64,000 nt of DNA from NCBI GenBank assembly GCA_013176395.1, contig JABMLP010000009.1:1488001-1552000 (forward strand), written 5' to 3'. This document shows, piece after piece, positions 35,004 to 46,802 of the stretch. The stretch comes from Venturia oleaginea (lineage: Eukaryota > Ascomycota > Dothideomycetes > Venturiales > Venturiaceae). The translations under genes were made by a program, and so were the position numbers. The notes beneath the pieces are model-generated. The model was given only the letters and a program-made list of their open reading frames with translations, did not search any database and was not told the origin of the DNA. How positions within the stretch are numbered: the first letter of the stretch is position 1; each line of letters opens with the position of its first letter.

Positions 35004-35240
35004 TTCACTAAGCCCTTGCCGGATTTCATTTCACGACTCTGTACGATAGCACGAAGAAAGCGACCTACGCCCGCGAACCAGACACCCCAACACACTACTC
35101 CTCCACGAAACGGCCTGTCTACGCTCTTCCCGACGGCAAGAGACTCGCGGCCCAAATGAGATGTTCGTGCTAGTCTAGCGTGCCTTCTCCGTGTCACTTC
35201 AAAACGCGAGCAACCGCCACCCTCAAACCAGCTACTGGCC

Positions 35241-38200
35241 ATGGCCGTACCTCAGTTGCTTCTGGACGCCCACACCGACTCTGCCTACGACTCCACCACT
35301 TCAGTCACCCTCGCGCCCCCATCTCCAGAGACCGACAACTCGCAGACCATGGACGCCCAACACCACTCCCTCGTGCACGACAATGGCGGACTGGTCTCCC
35401 CTCCCGCTGGGAAGTTCGCAACCGTTGCAACGCTCTCGGCAACTCAGACGACTGTCGTTACTACTACGACTACAACGACTACGTCTATCCCACCGCTCCT
35501 CATGAGGCCTCCTCGCCACCTCCACCACCGAGATCCGAAGCATTACCCGCTGGCAGCGTCACCCATCCCAGCTTCTCTCAAGAATTTCTCCTTCACGCTA
35601 AACGGACAGCTCACCATGGTGCAGGAGGAGGATGTTCCTGAGGAGTCCTTGTCTCAGGTGAGTTCGAACTTAAAAACTTTGTCTTTACATGTTGTCTTTG
35701 GGTCAAGCTGTCTTGGTACCCACATTGTCACTCACATCTACCAAGAATACAATTTCCCGATGAGACTGTTGCTAACATTTTTATCTACTATAGTACCAAC
35801 AACAACATAATATTAGTTCAACTCATACCAACATCCCACGATCCGTAAAAATGAAGGAGCACTATATCACACCCAGCAGAATGAATGGGCAAGCAAGCAC
35901 CTCTGCGGCTAGCAACATTGCAAACCTCAGGAAGCGTGCGACGCCCCCTTCTCTGAGAGAGGCTGCAGAGATCGCGAGTCTGCATCGACGAAACAAAAAG
36001 GCACGCCCGACTCCTTCACGCAGAGACACCACGGACTCGCTGGAGAATCGTGCGCCAAAGTCCAGACTTTCACAGTCCTTCGATGACACGTCATCCGTAA
36101 CTATACCCCTTGCCGATACGTCAAGCGCCGCAAAGGCCAAAGTGCCAACCCAAGGGACCAGGAAGATTGTGGGTGCTGGTAACGGTGATGGGCTGGAGGG
36201 TACGCATCAGACCCCAAGAGAATTACGAGATCGCGGGTTGTTTGGAAGAGCTGCAACTCGGACAAGGAAGTCGGTCCAGACGAATTTTGCCGAGGACAGC
36301 CGTCAGAATGCCGGACTTTCGACCACACCACCTATCGTTGAGAGCGATCTCGAGTTGGTAGAGCCCGAAGAGCCACCCCGGGAACAAATACCCCAACATC
36401 GTCGACCCACACCACTTGACACACTTTCAGCTCAGGACGCCAGTTTACCAAGTCCGAGTCTTTCTCCCATCACAGCTGCTGCTAATCTCAATGATGCTGA
36501 TTTTGACGACGATGAGAGTGTTTACGAAGACGCTAACGAAGTCTCGACGCTGGACCTCGCCCTGGACAATGGACACCGCACTATAACACCTCCCTCCGAA
36601 TTCTTGGGTAATCCCACCATCATGGATATCCCAAACATGCTTGAAACGTTTGACACCATGCCTGCCGAATTACAAAGCTATGTTATGTACCACTTGCTGC
36701 GTCGGTGTGCTAAACCCACACTGCACATGGTTGCAGACTTGGTGAATCCTTCACTGAAATGCGATTTCCTCTCTTTACTTCCTCTCGAGCTCAGTATGAA
36801 CATCGTCTCACACTTCGATGTTCAGACGATGTGTCGTGCAGCTCAAGTGTCAAAGAAGTGGCGCCACATCATTGATTCGGACGAAAAGGCATGGAAGGCA
36901 CTTTTGGACACCGATCGGTTCGTTTTGCCAGCGGGCGATGTCGAGCGTGCTGTGAAGGAAGGATGGGGCTGGCAGTCGCCCGAGGGGCCCAACGGGTGTG
37001 AGATAGACCTGAGCTCTACCCTGGTTGATATGACTTCGAACACACCTTTGTCATCGCCTCCAGAGAGTGCACACGAATTCGGCGACTACAATGCACCCGT
37101 TTCTTCTTCCCGGCCAAAGCGAAAGGCCGCCAAGCACAGTAGTCGCGACGGGAAGAAACGAAAGACTAAGGCCACTTCTTCATCGTCCTCTAAAGTCAAG
37201 GCTTTGCCATGGATACAATCTTTTGATTCCGCTCAAGGACCAATCGGACATGCCAACGCCGCGGCATTGGCCTTGCCAAATCCAGAGATCGGTTTACCAT
37301 CTCTCAGAAATCTCCACCTCTATAAATCCTTGTATCGACGACATTACGCTATCAAAAAGGGTTGGATGGACGAAGACACCAGGCCAAAGCATCTGGCTTT
37401 CCGAGCCCATGGACGACACGTCGTCACCTGCTTGCAATTTGATGGCGATAAAATCATCACTGGCAGCGACGATACGCATATCCACGTGTACGACACGAAG
37501 ACCGGGCGTGAAATCAAGCGCCTCATTGGTCACGAAGGCGGTGTGTGGGCTTTGCAATACGATGGCAATACTCTAGTATCTGGTTCTACTGATCGATCTG
37601 TCCGTGTTTGGGATATCGCAAAGGGGAAGTGCGTCCAGCAATTCCATGGACATACATCTACCGTACGCTGCCTTGTAATCCTAAAACCCACCAAGATTGG
37701 AGAGAATTCAGACGGCAGACCGATAATGATGCCCAAGGTACCGCTGATCATCACTGGGTCTCGTGACGCCACTCTTCGCGTATGGAAATTGCCTCAACCC
37801 GGAGACAGGTCCATCATGCAACAGAGCCCGATCGCCAATGAGAACGAAAACCCATATTTCGTCCGCGTTCTCTCAGGACACATTCATTCCGTGAGAGCAA
37901 TCGCAGCACACGGTGACACGCTCGTTAGTGGCAGCTACGACACCTTTGTCCGAGTGTGGGAGATCTCCACCGGCGACCTTAAGCATAGACTAGCCGGCCA
38001 CTCTGCTAAAGTCTACAGCGTTGTGCTTGATCATGAACGCAACCGATGCATCAGTGGCTCCATGGACAATACCGTTCGAATGTGGTGCCTCGGCACTGGC
38101 TCCCAACTTTATTCGCTAGATGGCCACACTTCTCTCGTCGGCCTGTTAGACCTGAACTACGGACGTCTAGTTTCTGCAGCTGCAGACTCGACACTCCGTA

Positions 38201-38628
38201 TTTGGGACCCAGAAAACGGCCAATGCAAAAGTACCCTGTCTGCACATACTGGAGCCATTACTTGCTTCCAGCATGATGACCAGAAAGTCATCAGTGGCAG
38301 TGATCGCAACTTGAAACTTTGGAATGTCAAGACCGGGGAATGTGTCAAAGACCTGCTGACTGATCTGAGTGGGGTATGGCAAGTCAAGTTCAACGAGCGA
38401 AGATGCGTTGCTGCTGTCCAGCGGGAACAATCCACATACATTGAGGTTCGTGTCTGATATTAGAGATGTGCAACGTAGCTCTTACTAACAATTTTTCAGG
38501 TTCTTGACTTTGGCGCTGCTCGCGATGGTGTTCAATCGGATCGCCGCGGCTGTCGCATTGTCGTAGACAAAGATGGGCAAGAAGTTGAAGAGAGTAGCGA
38601 CGAAGAAGGCGAGGCTAATATTGTTTAG
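35241..38628 (+). CDS. CDC4: Cdc4-type F-box/WD40 protein, substrate receptor of an SCF ubiquitin ligase
   Basis: Three exons, 35241-35657, 35794-38445 and 38500-38628, encode about 1065 aa. The last intron has a textbook TACTAAC branch site; without it the frame would end at a TGA right after the donor. A disordered N-terminal third with a Thr run precedes a Cdc4 dimerisation helix (AELQSYVMYHLLRRCAKPTL). The F-box is at about residues 460-510 (LSLLPLELSMNIVSHFDVQT, VSKKWRHI). About eight WD40 repeats follow (roughly 668-1000), with blades ending IITGSDDTHIHVYD, SGSTDRSVRVWD, TGSRDATLRVWK, SGSYDTFVRVWE, SGSMDNTVRMWC, SAAADSTLRIWD and SGSDRNLKLWN. The tail is acidic. Cdc4 binds phosphodegrons on cell-cycle regulators and joins Skp1-cullin-Rbx1 through the F-box. 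It acts in the nucleus. ATG 35241 was chosen because it reads through the first intron in frame. Confidence 0.92.
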
Positions 38629-39455
38629 ACGCCCTTGGGTAAGCTGCGGGAAAGCCCATTGCCGATGGTGCACACGAACAGGATGATTACGAGAATTTCA
38701 TCGAATTACGGCTGGATTTGCGACTGCGAATTATACCCCTTTGGCTTCATGGTTCCTTTAGCATACTTGCATATGGCGATCTGTGTTCCCTTCAGTACAT
38801 ACATCACTACTCGGGGTTTCTCAATTTGGGCGTACATGTCTGCTTCTCTCTTCGGTCCAGCAATCCCTTCTTCGGTTTCCTTTATTATGAGTCGAGGGCA
38901 ACGACTTTTTCTTGGCGTACACTGCATCTTCCAACTTCTGAGTCAGGGAGCGGCGTTTCCCTCTGCAGAACACTTGTTATTTGGTTAGCATTTCAACGGA
39001 GCATTACGTTGTTCAAGCTTCTCTGCGAAGCGGAATGGGAATTTCTATAGTGGCGTCGGTTACGGATCAGCGATACGAGGTACAGATAGATGTAGTCCCA
39101 GAATCAACTTTTACACAGCATCGGCTTGTATTTATCTATGAGGGATCTGCGTTCTCTACTGTCGTTCCAACATCAAACTCGAAGCGAAAATCTTATGTGC
39201 CAAACTCGACATGTATCTCACGAGTTTTGTGACGATCTGAAATTGGAAACCAATATTGATTTTGAATCAATGACTTCTTCTCCAGAAGGAACATCGAGCT
39301 CGAAAGACAAGAGACTAAAGCCTGATGTTATGACAGGCTGAGGCTGAATCTCGACTCAGATCTCGGAGTTGAACTGCAGCTCCGGCGGGCGGTTCACAAA
39401 ACGCCGCCCCTCTATTCAATTTCTTCATCATAATTCCTTCCCTCGACAGCACACA
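38629..39455. other. Intergenic region between CDC4 and NCS6
   Basis: Holds the CDC4 3' UTR and the NCS6 promoter. Short frames here have no domain or splice support. Confidence 0.5.
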
Positions 39456-40874
39456 ATGGCACCCTCTCTTTGCGCCGATTGTGGAATCAACCGTGCCCTC
39501 ATTCTCCGTCCCAAGAACCACCAGAAACTCTGCAAAGACTGCTTCCTCACCGTCTTCGAAACCGAGATCCACCACACAATTACAACCCACCACCTCTTCT
39601 CGCGCGGCGAACGCGTCGCCATCGGTGCCTCTGGCGGCAAAGATAGTACCGTCCTCGCTTCTGTCCTCAAAACGCTCAACGAACGCTACGATTACGGAGT
39701 CGAATTTGTGCTGCTGAGTATTGATGAGGGGATCAAGGGGTACAGAGATGACAGTTTGGAGACTGTGAAGAGGAATGCGGAACAGTATGAGATGGGTCTG
39801 AAGATTGTGGGGTATGAGGAGCTTTATGGGGGGTGGACTATGGATCGTGTTGTGAGTGTTGTCGGGAAGAAGGGGAATTGTACTTTTTGTGGGGTTTTTA
39901 GACGACAGGCTTTGGATCGGGGGGCAGTTATGTTGGGGGTTGGGCATGTGGTTACGGGGCATAATGCTGATGATGTTGCTGAGACTGTGCTTATGAATTG
40001 TAGGTTTTTGCCTTCATTTTCACTTTGCAGAAATGGAGTGAGGGAGAAATGCTAATGCGTGGATGTAGTATTACGAGGAGATTTGCCGAGACTGTCGAGG
40101 TCGACTTCGATTATTACTTCGACGCCTTCTGCTGCTGCGGCTGCTGCAACGGATCTTGCGAATGGACAGTCTCCAGCGCTCACGAGTATCAAGAGAAGCA
40201 AGCCGCTGAAGTATGCATATGAGAAGGAAATCGTCCTCTATGCCCATTACAAGAAACTGGATTACTTCAGTACGGAATGCATATACTCGCCCGAAGCTTT
40301 CCGTGGCAGCGCCAGGGCATTGATCAAGAATCTCGAGCGAGTCAGACCGAGCACTATACTTGACGTTGTACGAAGTGGCGAAGACATGGCAAGATTAGTC
40401 CCAGGATACGAGGAAAGCTGTGCAGGCAGCTGCACTGGTCACACTGTTATAGCTGCTAGTGCAGAAACAGAAGAGGAGAGTGGATGCGGCAGCGCAGCCG
40501 GTCGGAGCACAGGCGGTGAAATGGCAAAAATGGAACAGAGCCTCGTTCAAAACGAAATGGCAGAAGTAGAGAGACTCGAGACTGAGATCAAATTACCGCC
40601 GAAGACTAAATTTACACGAAAGGAACGCCAGAAAGAGAGGAAACCACATGTTGAACAGGCGAGGCAGGCACCAAAGAAACAGACTATGGGGCAGTGTGAG
40701 AAGTGTGGGTATTTGACTTCTCAGGCGTTGTGTAAGGCTTGTGTTTTACTGGAGGGGCTGAATAAGAATCACCCCAAGGTTGAGATGCAGGTTTCGAAGC
40801 CGGAGGATGTACCGGAGAATGAGTCGTTGGAGGAGAAGTTGACGAGGTCGATGGCACATATGGGGATGGGTTGA
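39456..40874 (+). CDS. NCS6: Cytoplasmic tRNA 2-thiolation protein 1 (Ncs6/Ctu1)
   Basis: Two exons, 39456-39999 and 40069-40874, encode 449 aa. The join restores [21 protein letters not shown]. The N-terminal zinc-binding cysteines are CADC and CKDC. The PP-loop ATP-pyrophosphatase motif SGGKDS is at residues 59-64. Further motifs are [34 protein letters not shown] and [20 protein letters not shown]. The C-terminus has [16 protein letters not shown]. With Ncs2/Ctu2 this protein thiolates U34 of tRNA-Lys, tRNA-Glu and tRNA-Gln, taking sulfur from Urm1. A seven-residue Ala/Thr-rich insert ([11 protein letters not shown]) follows the conserved LSRSTSI. All key cysteines appear intact. Confidence 0.95.
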
Positions 40875-42926
40875 GATGTGCAAAAACTCTTCCCTATCGA
40901 CCACACGGTTCTCAAGTGTATTCAGCATTTGCGCGAATTCGACGAAAACACCTGCCAGGAAGTATTAAGGTACAATTCCTAGACGAGCATGAGGACCAGC
41001 GTCTTGCAACAATGGACCTGCGGAACTCTCTGCCTTTGGACCAAACCTCAGACTCGCTGTTCTACTTTCAATTGGAGATCGATGGCGATACGTTCCAGGC
41101 CAGATTTCAGAATCAAAGCGCCAGAGATTAATTGATGTTGATTTCTAGGTGAGGGATATCAAAACCACCAGTAGTTTGGGATCTGGATAGCTGGACGAGC
41201 TGGCTGCTACGAGTCCTAAATCGAACCCAAGCCATTGATGAGCACGATCACTGGCGTGTTATCATGACAAAAGATGTTGCACAAGAGGGAGTCTTTCCGT
41301 CAGTCTGCCACGTTTAAACGAAGCAACGACCCTTCTTCATGATGGTAATGCCATCATGGCACAAACGATTGGCGCGACAAAAATTAAGATTCTACTATAC
41401 GATATCCTCATCTACATTTACAATCAAAACCTGCTGAGAGAGCACACCCTGATCACGAGATGTCCAAGTATCTCCAACATGGTTTCATCACGTTGCGCAC
41501 AATGGCCGCCTCCATCCTAGTTCTGCTTTAAATTACCTTGGTAGTACCAGCTCCATCCAATTTGATCGAAGTCGAAAGTCCGCCATGGCCCCTCGATCGA
41601 CACGGTCATGACATTTCGAAGGAATGTCGATCTTTGGGACGAGAAGTCAATCAACATCATAGAATGTCTATTAATAAACGTCAATCCCGGCACCCCCAAC
41701 CACACACAAGAATATGAAAAACACGATGGTTGGGAATGCTACCAAAATTTCGTCAACACTAAATATTTGCTAAGTCGGCAGATTCTGCTCTACAAGCTTT
41801 CCATTCTACATTTTCATTCCCTGGGTTTGCCTGGAATACTATCAAAATCTCGTCCATATCTAAGGAGTTGGCAGATTCTGAGAGCTCGCCCGCAATTCTG
41901 TATTTTATATCTGGGACCGGAGGCCGCAGAGGGCGTTCCGGGTAGCTTCTAAACCTTGCAAGCCACTTTACGTTATCATGCTCTACGTTATCAATTTAGA
42001 CAGAATCTCCGCTACAGAATTATAAACTGGAAAATCAAGGCTGATTTTGTGTCCGGTTTAGATTTCAATGACAAGACGTTCATTCAAACCGCAAGCGATA
42101 CCGATGCCTTTCGGGATTGTTGTGGTTTGTGTATCAAAATGCAGAGTAGTGGGATTTTTTTGAATGACTGAGTGAATAATTCTGAGATCTCTGCCCCACA
42201 GTAAAGCATAGCTAAAATACGTAGATTAGATAATTCCTACCCCTCCAGTAACAATAATAGTAATAATATGCCATTGTTTAACGTGGTATGTAATGGCTAT
42301 CGCTGTGTGCCTCCCTCCAGCAATAAGAACTCCTTTAAAAGGCTTAGTATTGCTTAAAAGACTCTGGAGCGGCCCTTACCCAGTCCTCGGCCGTCAATAC
42401 ATCACCTTGTTGTAGATCGGAATTGCGGGCGTTGCTCTCTTAGTCAGTCAGTTAGTCACTCAAAAAATCCCACTCCTCTATACGTTGATGCACAAACAAC
42501 AATAATGAGATGCCTTTGGATGCTAGTGATTTCCCTGGTTAGGATCGGCCAGGAGGAGTCCCTGGACTACCGAAGGCGAAGAGGGATGGGGGTTATAAGA
42601 GGCATTTCTTGAAACATAGGAGGGCTGGTTCCAGGTTTCGCTGTGGGGGAAGGGCTCTCAAAATATGTCAGTCGATCGAGAAATACTAAATATCCGGATT
42701 AACACCACGATAGAGTGTGCGTGCAAGTCCCGCCACCAATTTCATCCTTTCAGGTTCAGCAATCTCTTCAGGGTCACAACAGCCAGATCCTCATTGACCG
42801 ATTGTTACTATCTTCATACACAACAACATAGCTAAAAAATCGACATTGGAAAATCACCGACTGGTAATAGAACGGTAATAAGCCCAACCGAAACCTTTTT
42901 TTTTTTTTACTAAGCAATACTAATTA
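40875..42926. other. Gene-free region left of the transposon pair
   Basis: NCS6 3' flank, then 2 kb without a supportable gene. The last 10-15 bp before 42926 (minus-strand reading ATTAG...) continue the older Fot1-like element, giving its original stop codon. A T run at about 42896-42908 probably belongs to its 3' non-coding DNA. The outer end of the older element could not be located. Confidence 0.4.
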
Positions 42927-42976
42927 ACGTAGTTTATAGGCAAGTGGCCCGCATATGCATGTGGCCCGCCCCACCA
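42927..42976 (+). repeat. Left 50-bp terminal inverted repeat of the Fot1-like element
   Basis: Perfect inverted match to 44717-44766. Target TA lies immediately outside at 42925-42926. Confidence 0.92.
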
Positions 42977-43040
42977 AGTATACATACTTAAAACGGCAAC
43001 TTTTTCAACAACAAAGCAATTCTTGATAATAATATACATT

Positions 43041-44657
43041 TTAAGCGGTTCTATGACGCTCTGGGCACGTCCTAGCATTATGTTCAAGTGATTGGCATAC
43101 GCTACACTTTGGTGGTGCTCGTTGCCGTACCTCGCATCGGTCCCTAGCCTCTACCTTAGTACGGCTAATTACTTCTCTCTCAATAAGAGATTGAGCCTCA
43201 GCCTCTGTAAGAATACCTCCCTTTGCTATATACAACCGTCGCCTTTCTCTCTTCCGTTTTTGACGCTGGTTCTTGCCTAGCAGCCTCTCATTTTCGTGCG
43301 TAAGGAGGACAGCGCTGTGCATCGCCATTTGGCAACCTTTTACAAGCTGGTTTAAGGCCTGATCCGTCGGAGAAGGAGGGCTCTGCGTACGGCGCTTAAG
43401 GTATTGCTTTAGGAGTGTTGTTTGGTGCTGTAATTGAGTGATATTGTGCGGTGTTTCTGAGGTCCAGGCTGGTCCCTGCGGGAGTAGCTGGGGCGACGGC
43501 GTATGGAATTGAGCGTGTAAGAGCGATAGTACTCGATCTGGGTTGTAAGGAACGAGGCCTGTAGCTTCAAAACCGGTTCGTAGGTTGTTTTCGTGCAGTG
43601 CCTCAGCGCGTGCTTGCTGGTATAGGGGTAGAAACTCTTGCTTGTCGATATGGTTTACGCCTAGGCTCATTTTCTGCTCGACGAGGCGGCTGTAGGATCG
43701 CTTGAGGACTGAAAAGCAGCCGACATCGAGTGGCTGGAGTAGATGCGACGAATGAGGTGGCATACAGAGTACAATAATTGAGTGTTCCGAGCAGTATCGG
43801 TCAAACTCAGGAGCAACGTGACTACCGTGGCCATTAAGTATCAGGAGCCTGTAGCGACCAATTGTACGATCTTTCGTATATTTATCAAATACGTGCTCAA
43901 GCCACCATAGGCCTATCTCGTTTGTAGTCCAGCCGTTTTCGCTCACGCCAATTGCCCAGTCTGGTGGTAGAAGCCCGTTTTCGTACCAAGCTGCTTGGTG
44001 CATTACCGCCTCGAAGATAACGAGTGGTGGGACCGCAAAACCTCGCGCGCAGATTGCCTCAATTACCGTCACCCATTCACGGTTACCTGGCTGCGTGGTC
44101 CTAGGTCTCCCTGCCCTATCTGTACCCGTTATAACCTTTGCTGTTGAGACTACCCCCATCTGGAAGCCAGTCTCGTCGAAATTGTAGGTATCGTCATCGA
44201 GTATACCGTATTTGGCTTTCGTAAACTGTACGCGTTCAAACCAGGCTCGAACAAGTACTGGGTCTTCGCACTGAGAACGCTGGTAGTCGTACTTGCGGTT
44301 GCACTTTGATTTAATTGAGTCGTGGCGATTGATGAAGTTGGTAACCCAGACCTTGCCTACAGAGGCAGGTTGCTTGCGTTCAGCGAGTAAAAGACGCGCC
44401 ATCTCTCGAACAGCAGACGGCCTAGGTGGCATACCACGTTGGTCCATCGAAAGAATCCATTGTACAAGGGTATCTTCTTCAGTAGGTAAGAGGAGGCGAT
44501 TTGTAGCAATAGAACCGAGTTTTGGTTGTACTCCGAGTAGACGGCGTTGTAGGGTCTTTCGCGGGACATCGTACGCGTTTGCAGCGGCTGTGTAAGATCG
44601 AAAATCGCCTCGCTTGTAGGCTTGAGCTGCTAGGTCAAGTCTACCTTCTTTGTACAA
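43041..44657 (-). CDS. Fot1/pogo transposase (DDE_1) with the second catalytic Asp changed to Asn
   Basis: Single-exon 538-aa protein. N-terminal helix-turn-helix (psq-like: DFRSYTAAANAYDVPRKTLQ) and CENP-B-type DNA-binding region (GKVWVTNFINRHDSIKSKCN) are followed by the DDE_1 nuclease. A C-terminal zinc knuckle CSVCQSLEHNARTC ends the protein. D161 (YNFDETGFQMGV) and D311 (LLQPLDVGCF) are present. The residue expected to be the second Asp in L-D-G-H-x-S-H is Asn275 (LILNGHGSH, codon AAT at 43833-43835). N275 to D311 has the usual 35-residue gap, so this is the catalytic position. Otherwise full length. If the residue is truly N, the enzyme should be inactive and the element would need a helper copy. 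Confidence 0.92.
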   Translation of the reverse strand: MYKEGRLDLAAQAYKRGDFRSYTAAANAYDVPRKTLQRRLLGVQPKLGSIATNRLLLPTEEDTLVQWILSMDQRGMPPRPSAVREMARLLLAERKQPASVGKVWVTNFINRHDSIKSKCNRKYDYQRSQCEDPVLVRAWFERVQFTKAKYGILDDDTYNFDETGFQMGVVSTAKVITGTDRAGRPRTTQPGNREWVTVIEAICARGFAVPPLVIFEAVMHQAAWYENGLLPPDWAIGVSENGWTTNEIGLWWLEHVFDKYTKDRTIGRYRLLILNGHGSHVAPEFDRYCSEHSIIVLCMPPHSSHLLQPLDVGCFSVLKRSYSRLVEQKMSLGVNHIDKQEFLPLYQQARAEALHENNLRTGFEATGLVPYNPDRVLSLLHAQFHTPSPQLLPQGPAWTSETPHNITQLQHQTTLLKQYLKRRTQSPPSPTDQALNQLVKGCQMAMHSAVLLTHENERLLGKNQRQKRKRERRRLYIAKGGILTEAEAQSLIEREVISRTKVEARDRCEVRQRAPPKCSVCQSLEHNARTCPERHRTA

Positions 44658-44716
44658 GGCTGCTTGCTATTTTGAGGCTGACATAGTTGAAAGAAGTAGG
44701 TGAACGAGTCGAGTTC

Positions 44717-44766
44717 TGGTGGGGCGGGCCACATGCATATGCGGGCCACTTGCCTATAAACTACGT
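44717..44766 (-). repeat. Right 50-bp terminal inverted repeat of the Fot1-like element
   Basis: Perfect inverted match to 42927-42976. The following TA (44767-44768) is the target duplication. Confidence 0.92.
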
Positions 44767-44768
44767 TA

Positions 44769-46095
44769 TCAACAATAGATTCTGATTCAGAAGATATCTC
44801 AATATCCTTTTTACACCTTCGCGCATTGTGCCCAGTCGCGCCGCAGTTCCCACAGCGCCGTAAAGCTGGCCGGGCTGTTTCTTGATCACCACTACCACGA
44901 GCCTTCTTTGATTTCTGAGGCGCTACAGACGCCTCAGCAGCTACCTGCGCTGCTGCAGTCCCGTACTCTATAGTACCACCTTGCTGGATCCACTTCCTTT
45001 TGCGCCATTTTCGCTTCGTCATTACTGCCAATTGCTCTTCAAGCTCGTGGTTTCGTGCAATAAGTAGAGCGTTCTGGTGCAGCATCAATTCAGCGCCCTT
45101 GACAAGCTGAGAGAAGCCAGTCTGGGCAGTAACTGGTGACCGAGTGAAAGATTCGCGTACAAGCTTTGATTGAGATCCAAATTCAAGAGTATTGCTTGGA
45201 GTCTTCGACTGCCACGGCGTCTCCTGCGGTGGGGGTGGTGGTGGGGTACGTAGCCGTACTTTAAGGCGATCCAATACCACCTCCGCGTTAATAGGGACTA
45301 GCCCTACCATCTCAAAAGCCTTTCGACAGCTCTCTTCTGTAAACACGTCGAAAAACGCGTCTTTGAAGGCCGGGAAGAAGCCTTCTTTGTTGATATGGTA
45401 GACGCGTCGGCGTGCCAAGTCTTGAACTCGTTGGGAGTACTTGCGCGTCAACGGCGAGAAGCAGACCACATCAAGCGGCTGGAGGATATGCGATGAATGA
45501 GGTGGCATACAGAGCGTTAGGATATGTTCGAGGCAGTAGTCCTTGAAATCCTGGTTGAGATGGCTCTCATGGCCGTCCAAGATGAGCAGCCTATACCCCC
45601 CTACTTGACGCGCCTTTGTATGTGCTTCAAAGTAGTGCTTCAACCACTTAAGACCAAGCGCATTGTTTGTCCAGCCGTTCTCAGAGACCGAGAGCTTCCA
45701 ATTCCGTGGTATATCTGCCTTCTCATACCACGCAGAGATGTGAACGCGTCCTTTGTAGATAATGAAGGGCGGGGTCGCATACCCAGCGGCGCAGATACTC
45801 TGGATAACTGTAACCCACTCGCGATTGCCTGGCTGGATCAAATTAGGCCGTGTACGTCTTTCAGAAGCTGTGACGGCCTTCATTGACCCAATAACGCCCA
45901 TCTGGAAGCCAATCTCGTCAAAGTTGTGCGTATCCTCGTCGTGGATGCCGTACTTGGCTTTAGTATCTGCAACGAGCTTGAACCACGCGCCGATAATCTC
46001 TGGGTCTTCCTGTAGTATCCTCTGCCTATCCTTGGCTCGATTGAAGGCCATCTTGAGCTCATCTGAGCGCGTTACGAACCTCTCAGCCCATCCTC
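44769..46095 (-). pseudogene. Older Fot1-like element: transposase truncated at the 5' end and split at its last codons by the younger element
   Basis: The minus-strand frame from 46123 covers WAERFVTRSDELKMAFNRAK, D69 in HNFDEIGFQMGV, D183 in LILDGHESHLNQ, D218 in HILQPLDVVCF and a zinc knuckle CGNCGATGHNARRC. The N-terminal helix-turn-helix is missing: similarity to the family starts abruptly at about 46090, and flanking DNA does not continue it. The gap between D183 and D218 is 34 residues, one less than the usual 35 (EHILTLC where the sister copy has EHSIIVLC). At the other end the protein originally stopped at SIVDN-stop. The younger element inserted at the TA inside the last codons, so the frame now reads into its inverted repeat for about 30 extra residues. 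Non-functional relic. Confidence 0.85.
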
Positions 46096-46123
46096 GAGAA
46101 AGCTTCAACGTGCAATGGCACAA

Positions 46124-46802
46124 TCAAAGGCAGCTCAGTTTCTAATGGTCCTCGTGCTCTTCATTCGAGAGCCAACACCTTTTCCCCAGGAGAGACCTCG
46201 ATGTTCATTGCATATTACCCATGGACTTGTCGAGCAGAATGGAATTCAAGTATTGCGCGAGTTTGTTCAGCGCTTGTAGTCACCAGTACCACATAAACCC
46301 AAACCAACATGGAAGCTAGACCAGGTTTCGATTTTCCACATGCCAACAACAGAGCTTCAGGCAGGCGAGGCTTAAGCCGAAGTTTCTATGGTAAGATTGA
46401 TAGGTACAATGAGTGTTAAAGATGTGTGGAACAGCTTCGATTGTAATGAATAGAAGCGTGCATGAAGAAATGCATATGATGATGAAACTCAGCAGGTTGG
46501 GCCCACGACTGCATCAAGAGACAAGGGGATTCGGAGGTACAGAGTCTCATCCTCGTTGGAAGTATTGTAGGACGGATGGTGGCACAACATGTTCGTTGTA
46601 ATTCTCTTGATGGTGTTTTCTATGCTCCGAGCCCGAGTCCGCCGACAACCTGAATGGGCTGAGACGTGCATTAGCTGGGATCAGCCAGACCTTTTGCACA
46701 GTCCACACTGCGAACCAAGCATTGATCGATCGGATCCTCAGCTCCCATATTATTCCTCCTTGGGAACTGAGGTCGAGTCTACAACTCCACACAAGTCTCG
46801 TT
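46124..46802. other. Intergenic region: truncated transposon edge and bZIP promoter
   Basis: No supported gene. It contains the junction where the older Fot1-like copy was lost (about 46090-46100) and the upstream region of the bZIP gene. Confidence 0.45.

Larger units (their letters stand above)
31423..35240. other. Gene-free region between HOP1 and CDC4 (divergent promoters at the ends)
   Basis: About 3.8 kb. Both flanking genes read outward, so promoters lie at both ends. Short frames (for example 31826-32107 and 33006-33275) have no recognisable domain. It contains the inverted repeat at 32765-32867 and a CTCTG-type minisatellite near 34961. Confidence 0.45.
42927..44766 (-). mobile_element. 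Fot1/pogo-type transposon, 1840 bp, with perfect 50-bp inverted repeats
   Basis: Terminal repeats 42927-42976 and 44717-44766 are perfect 50-bp inverted copies (tip ACGTAGTTTATAGGCAAGTG, inner part rich in GTGGCCCGC). The element is flanked by TA on each side (42925-42926 and 44767-44768). Within each terminal repeat the word GTGGCCCGC occurs twice around ATATGCAT, a likely transposase-binding subrepeat. It contains one long transposase gene on the minus strand. The element sits inside the 3' end of a related older element. Identical ends suggest recent movement. Confidence 0.93.
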
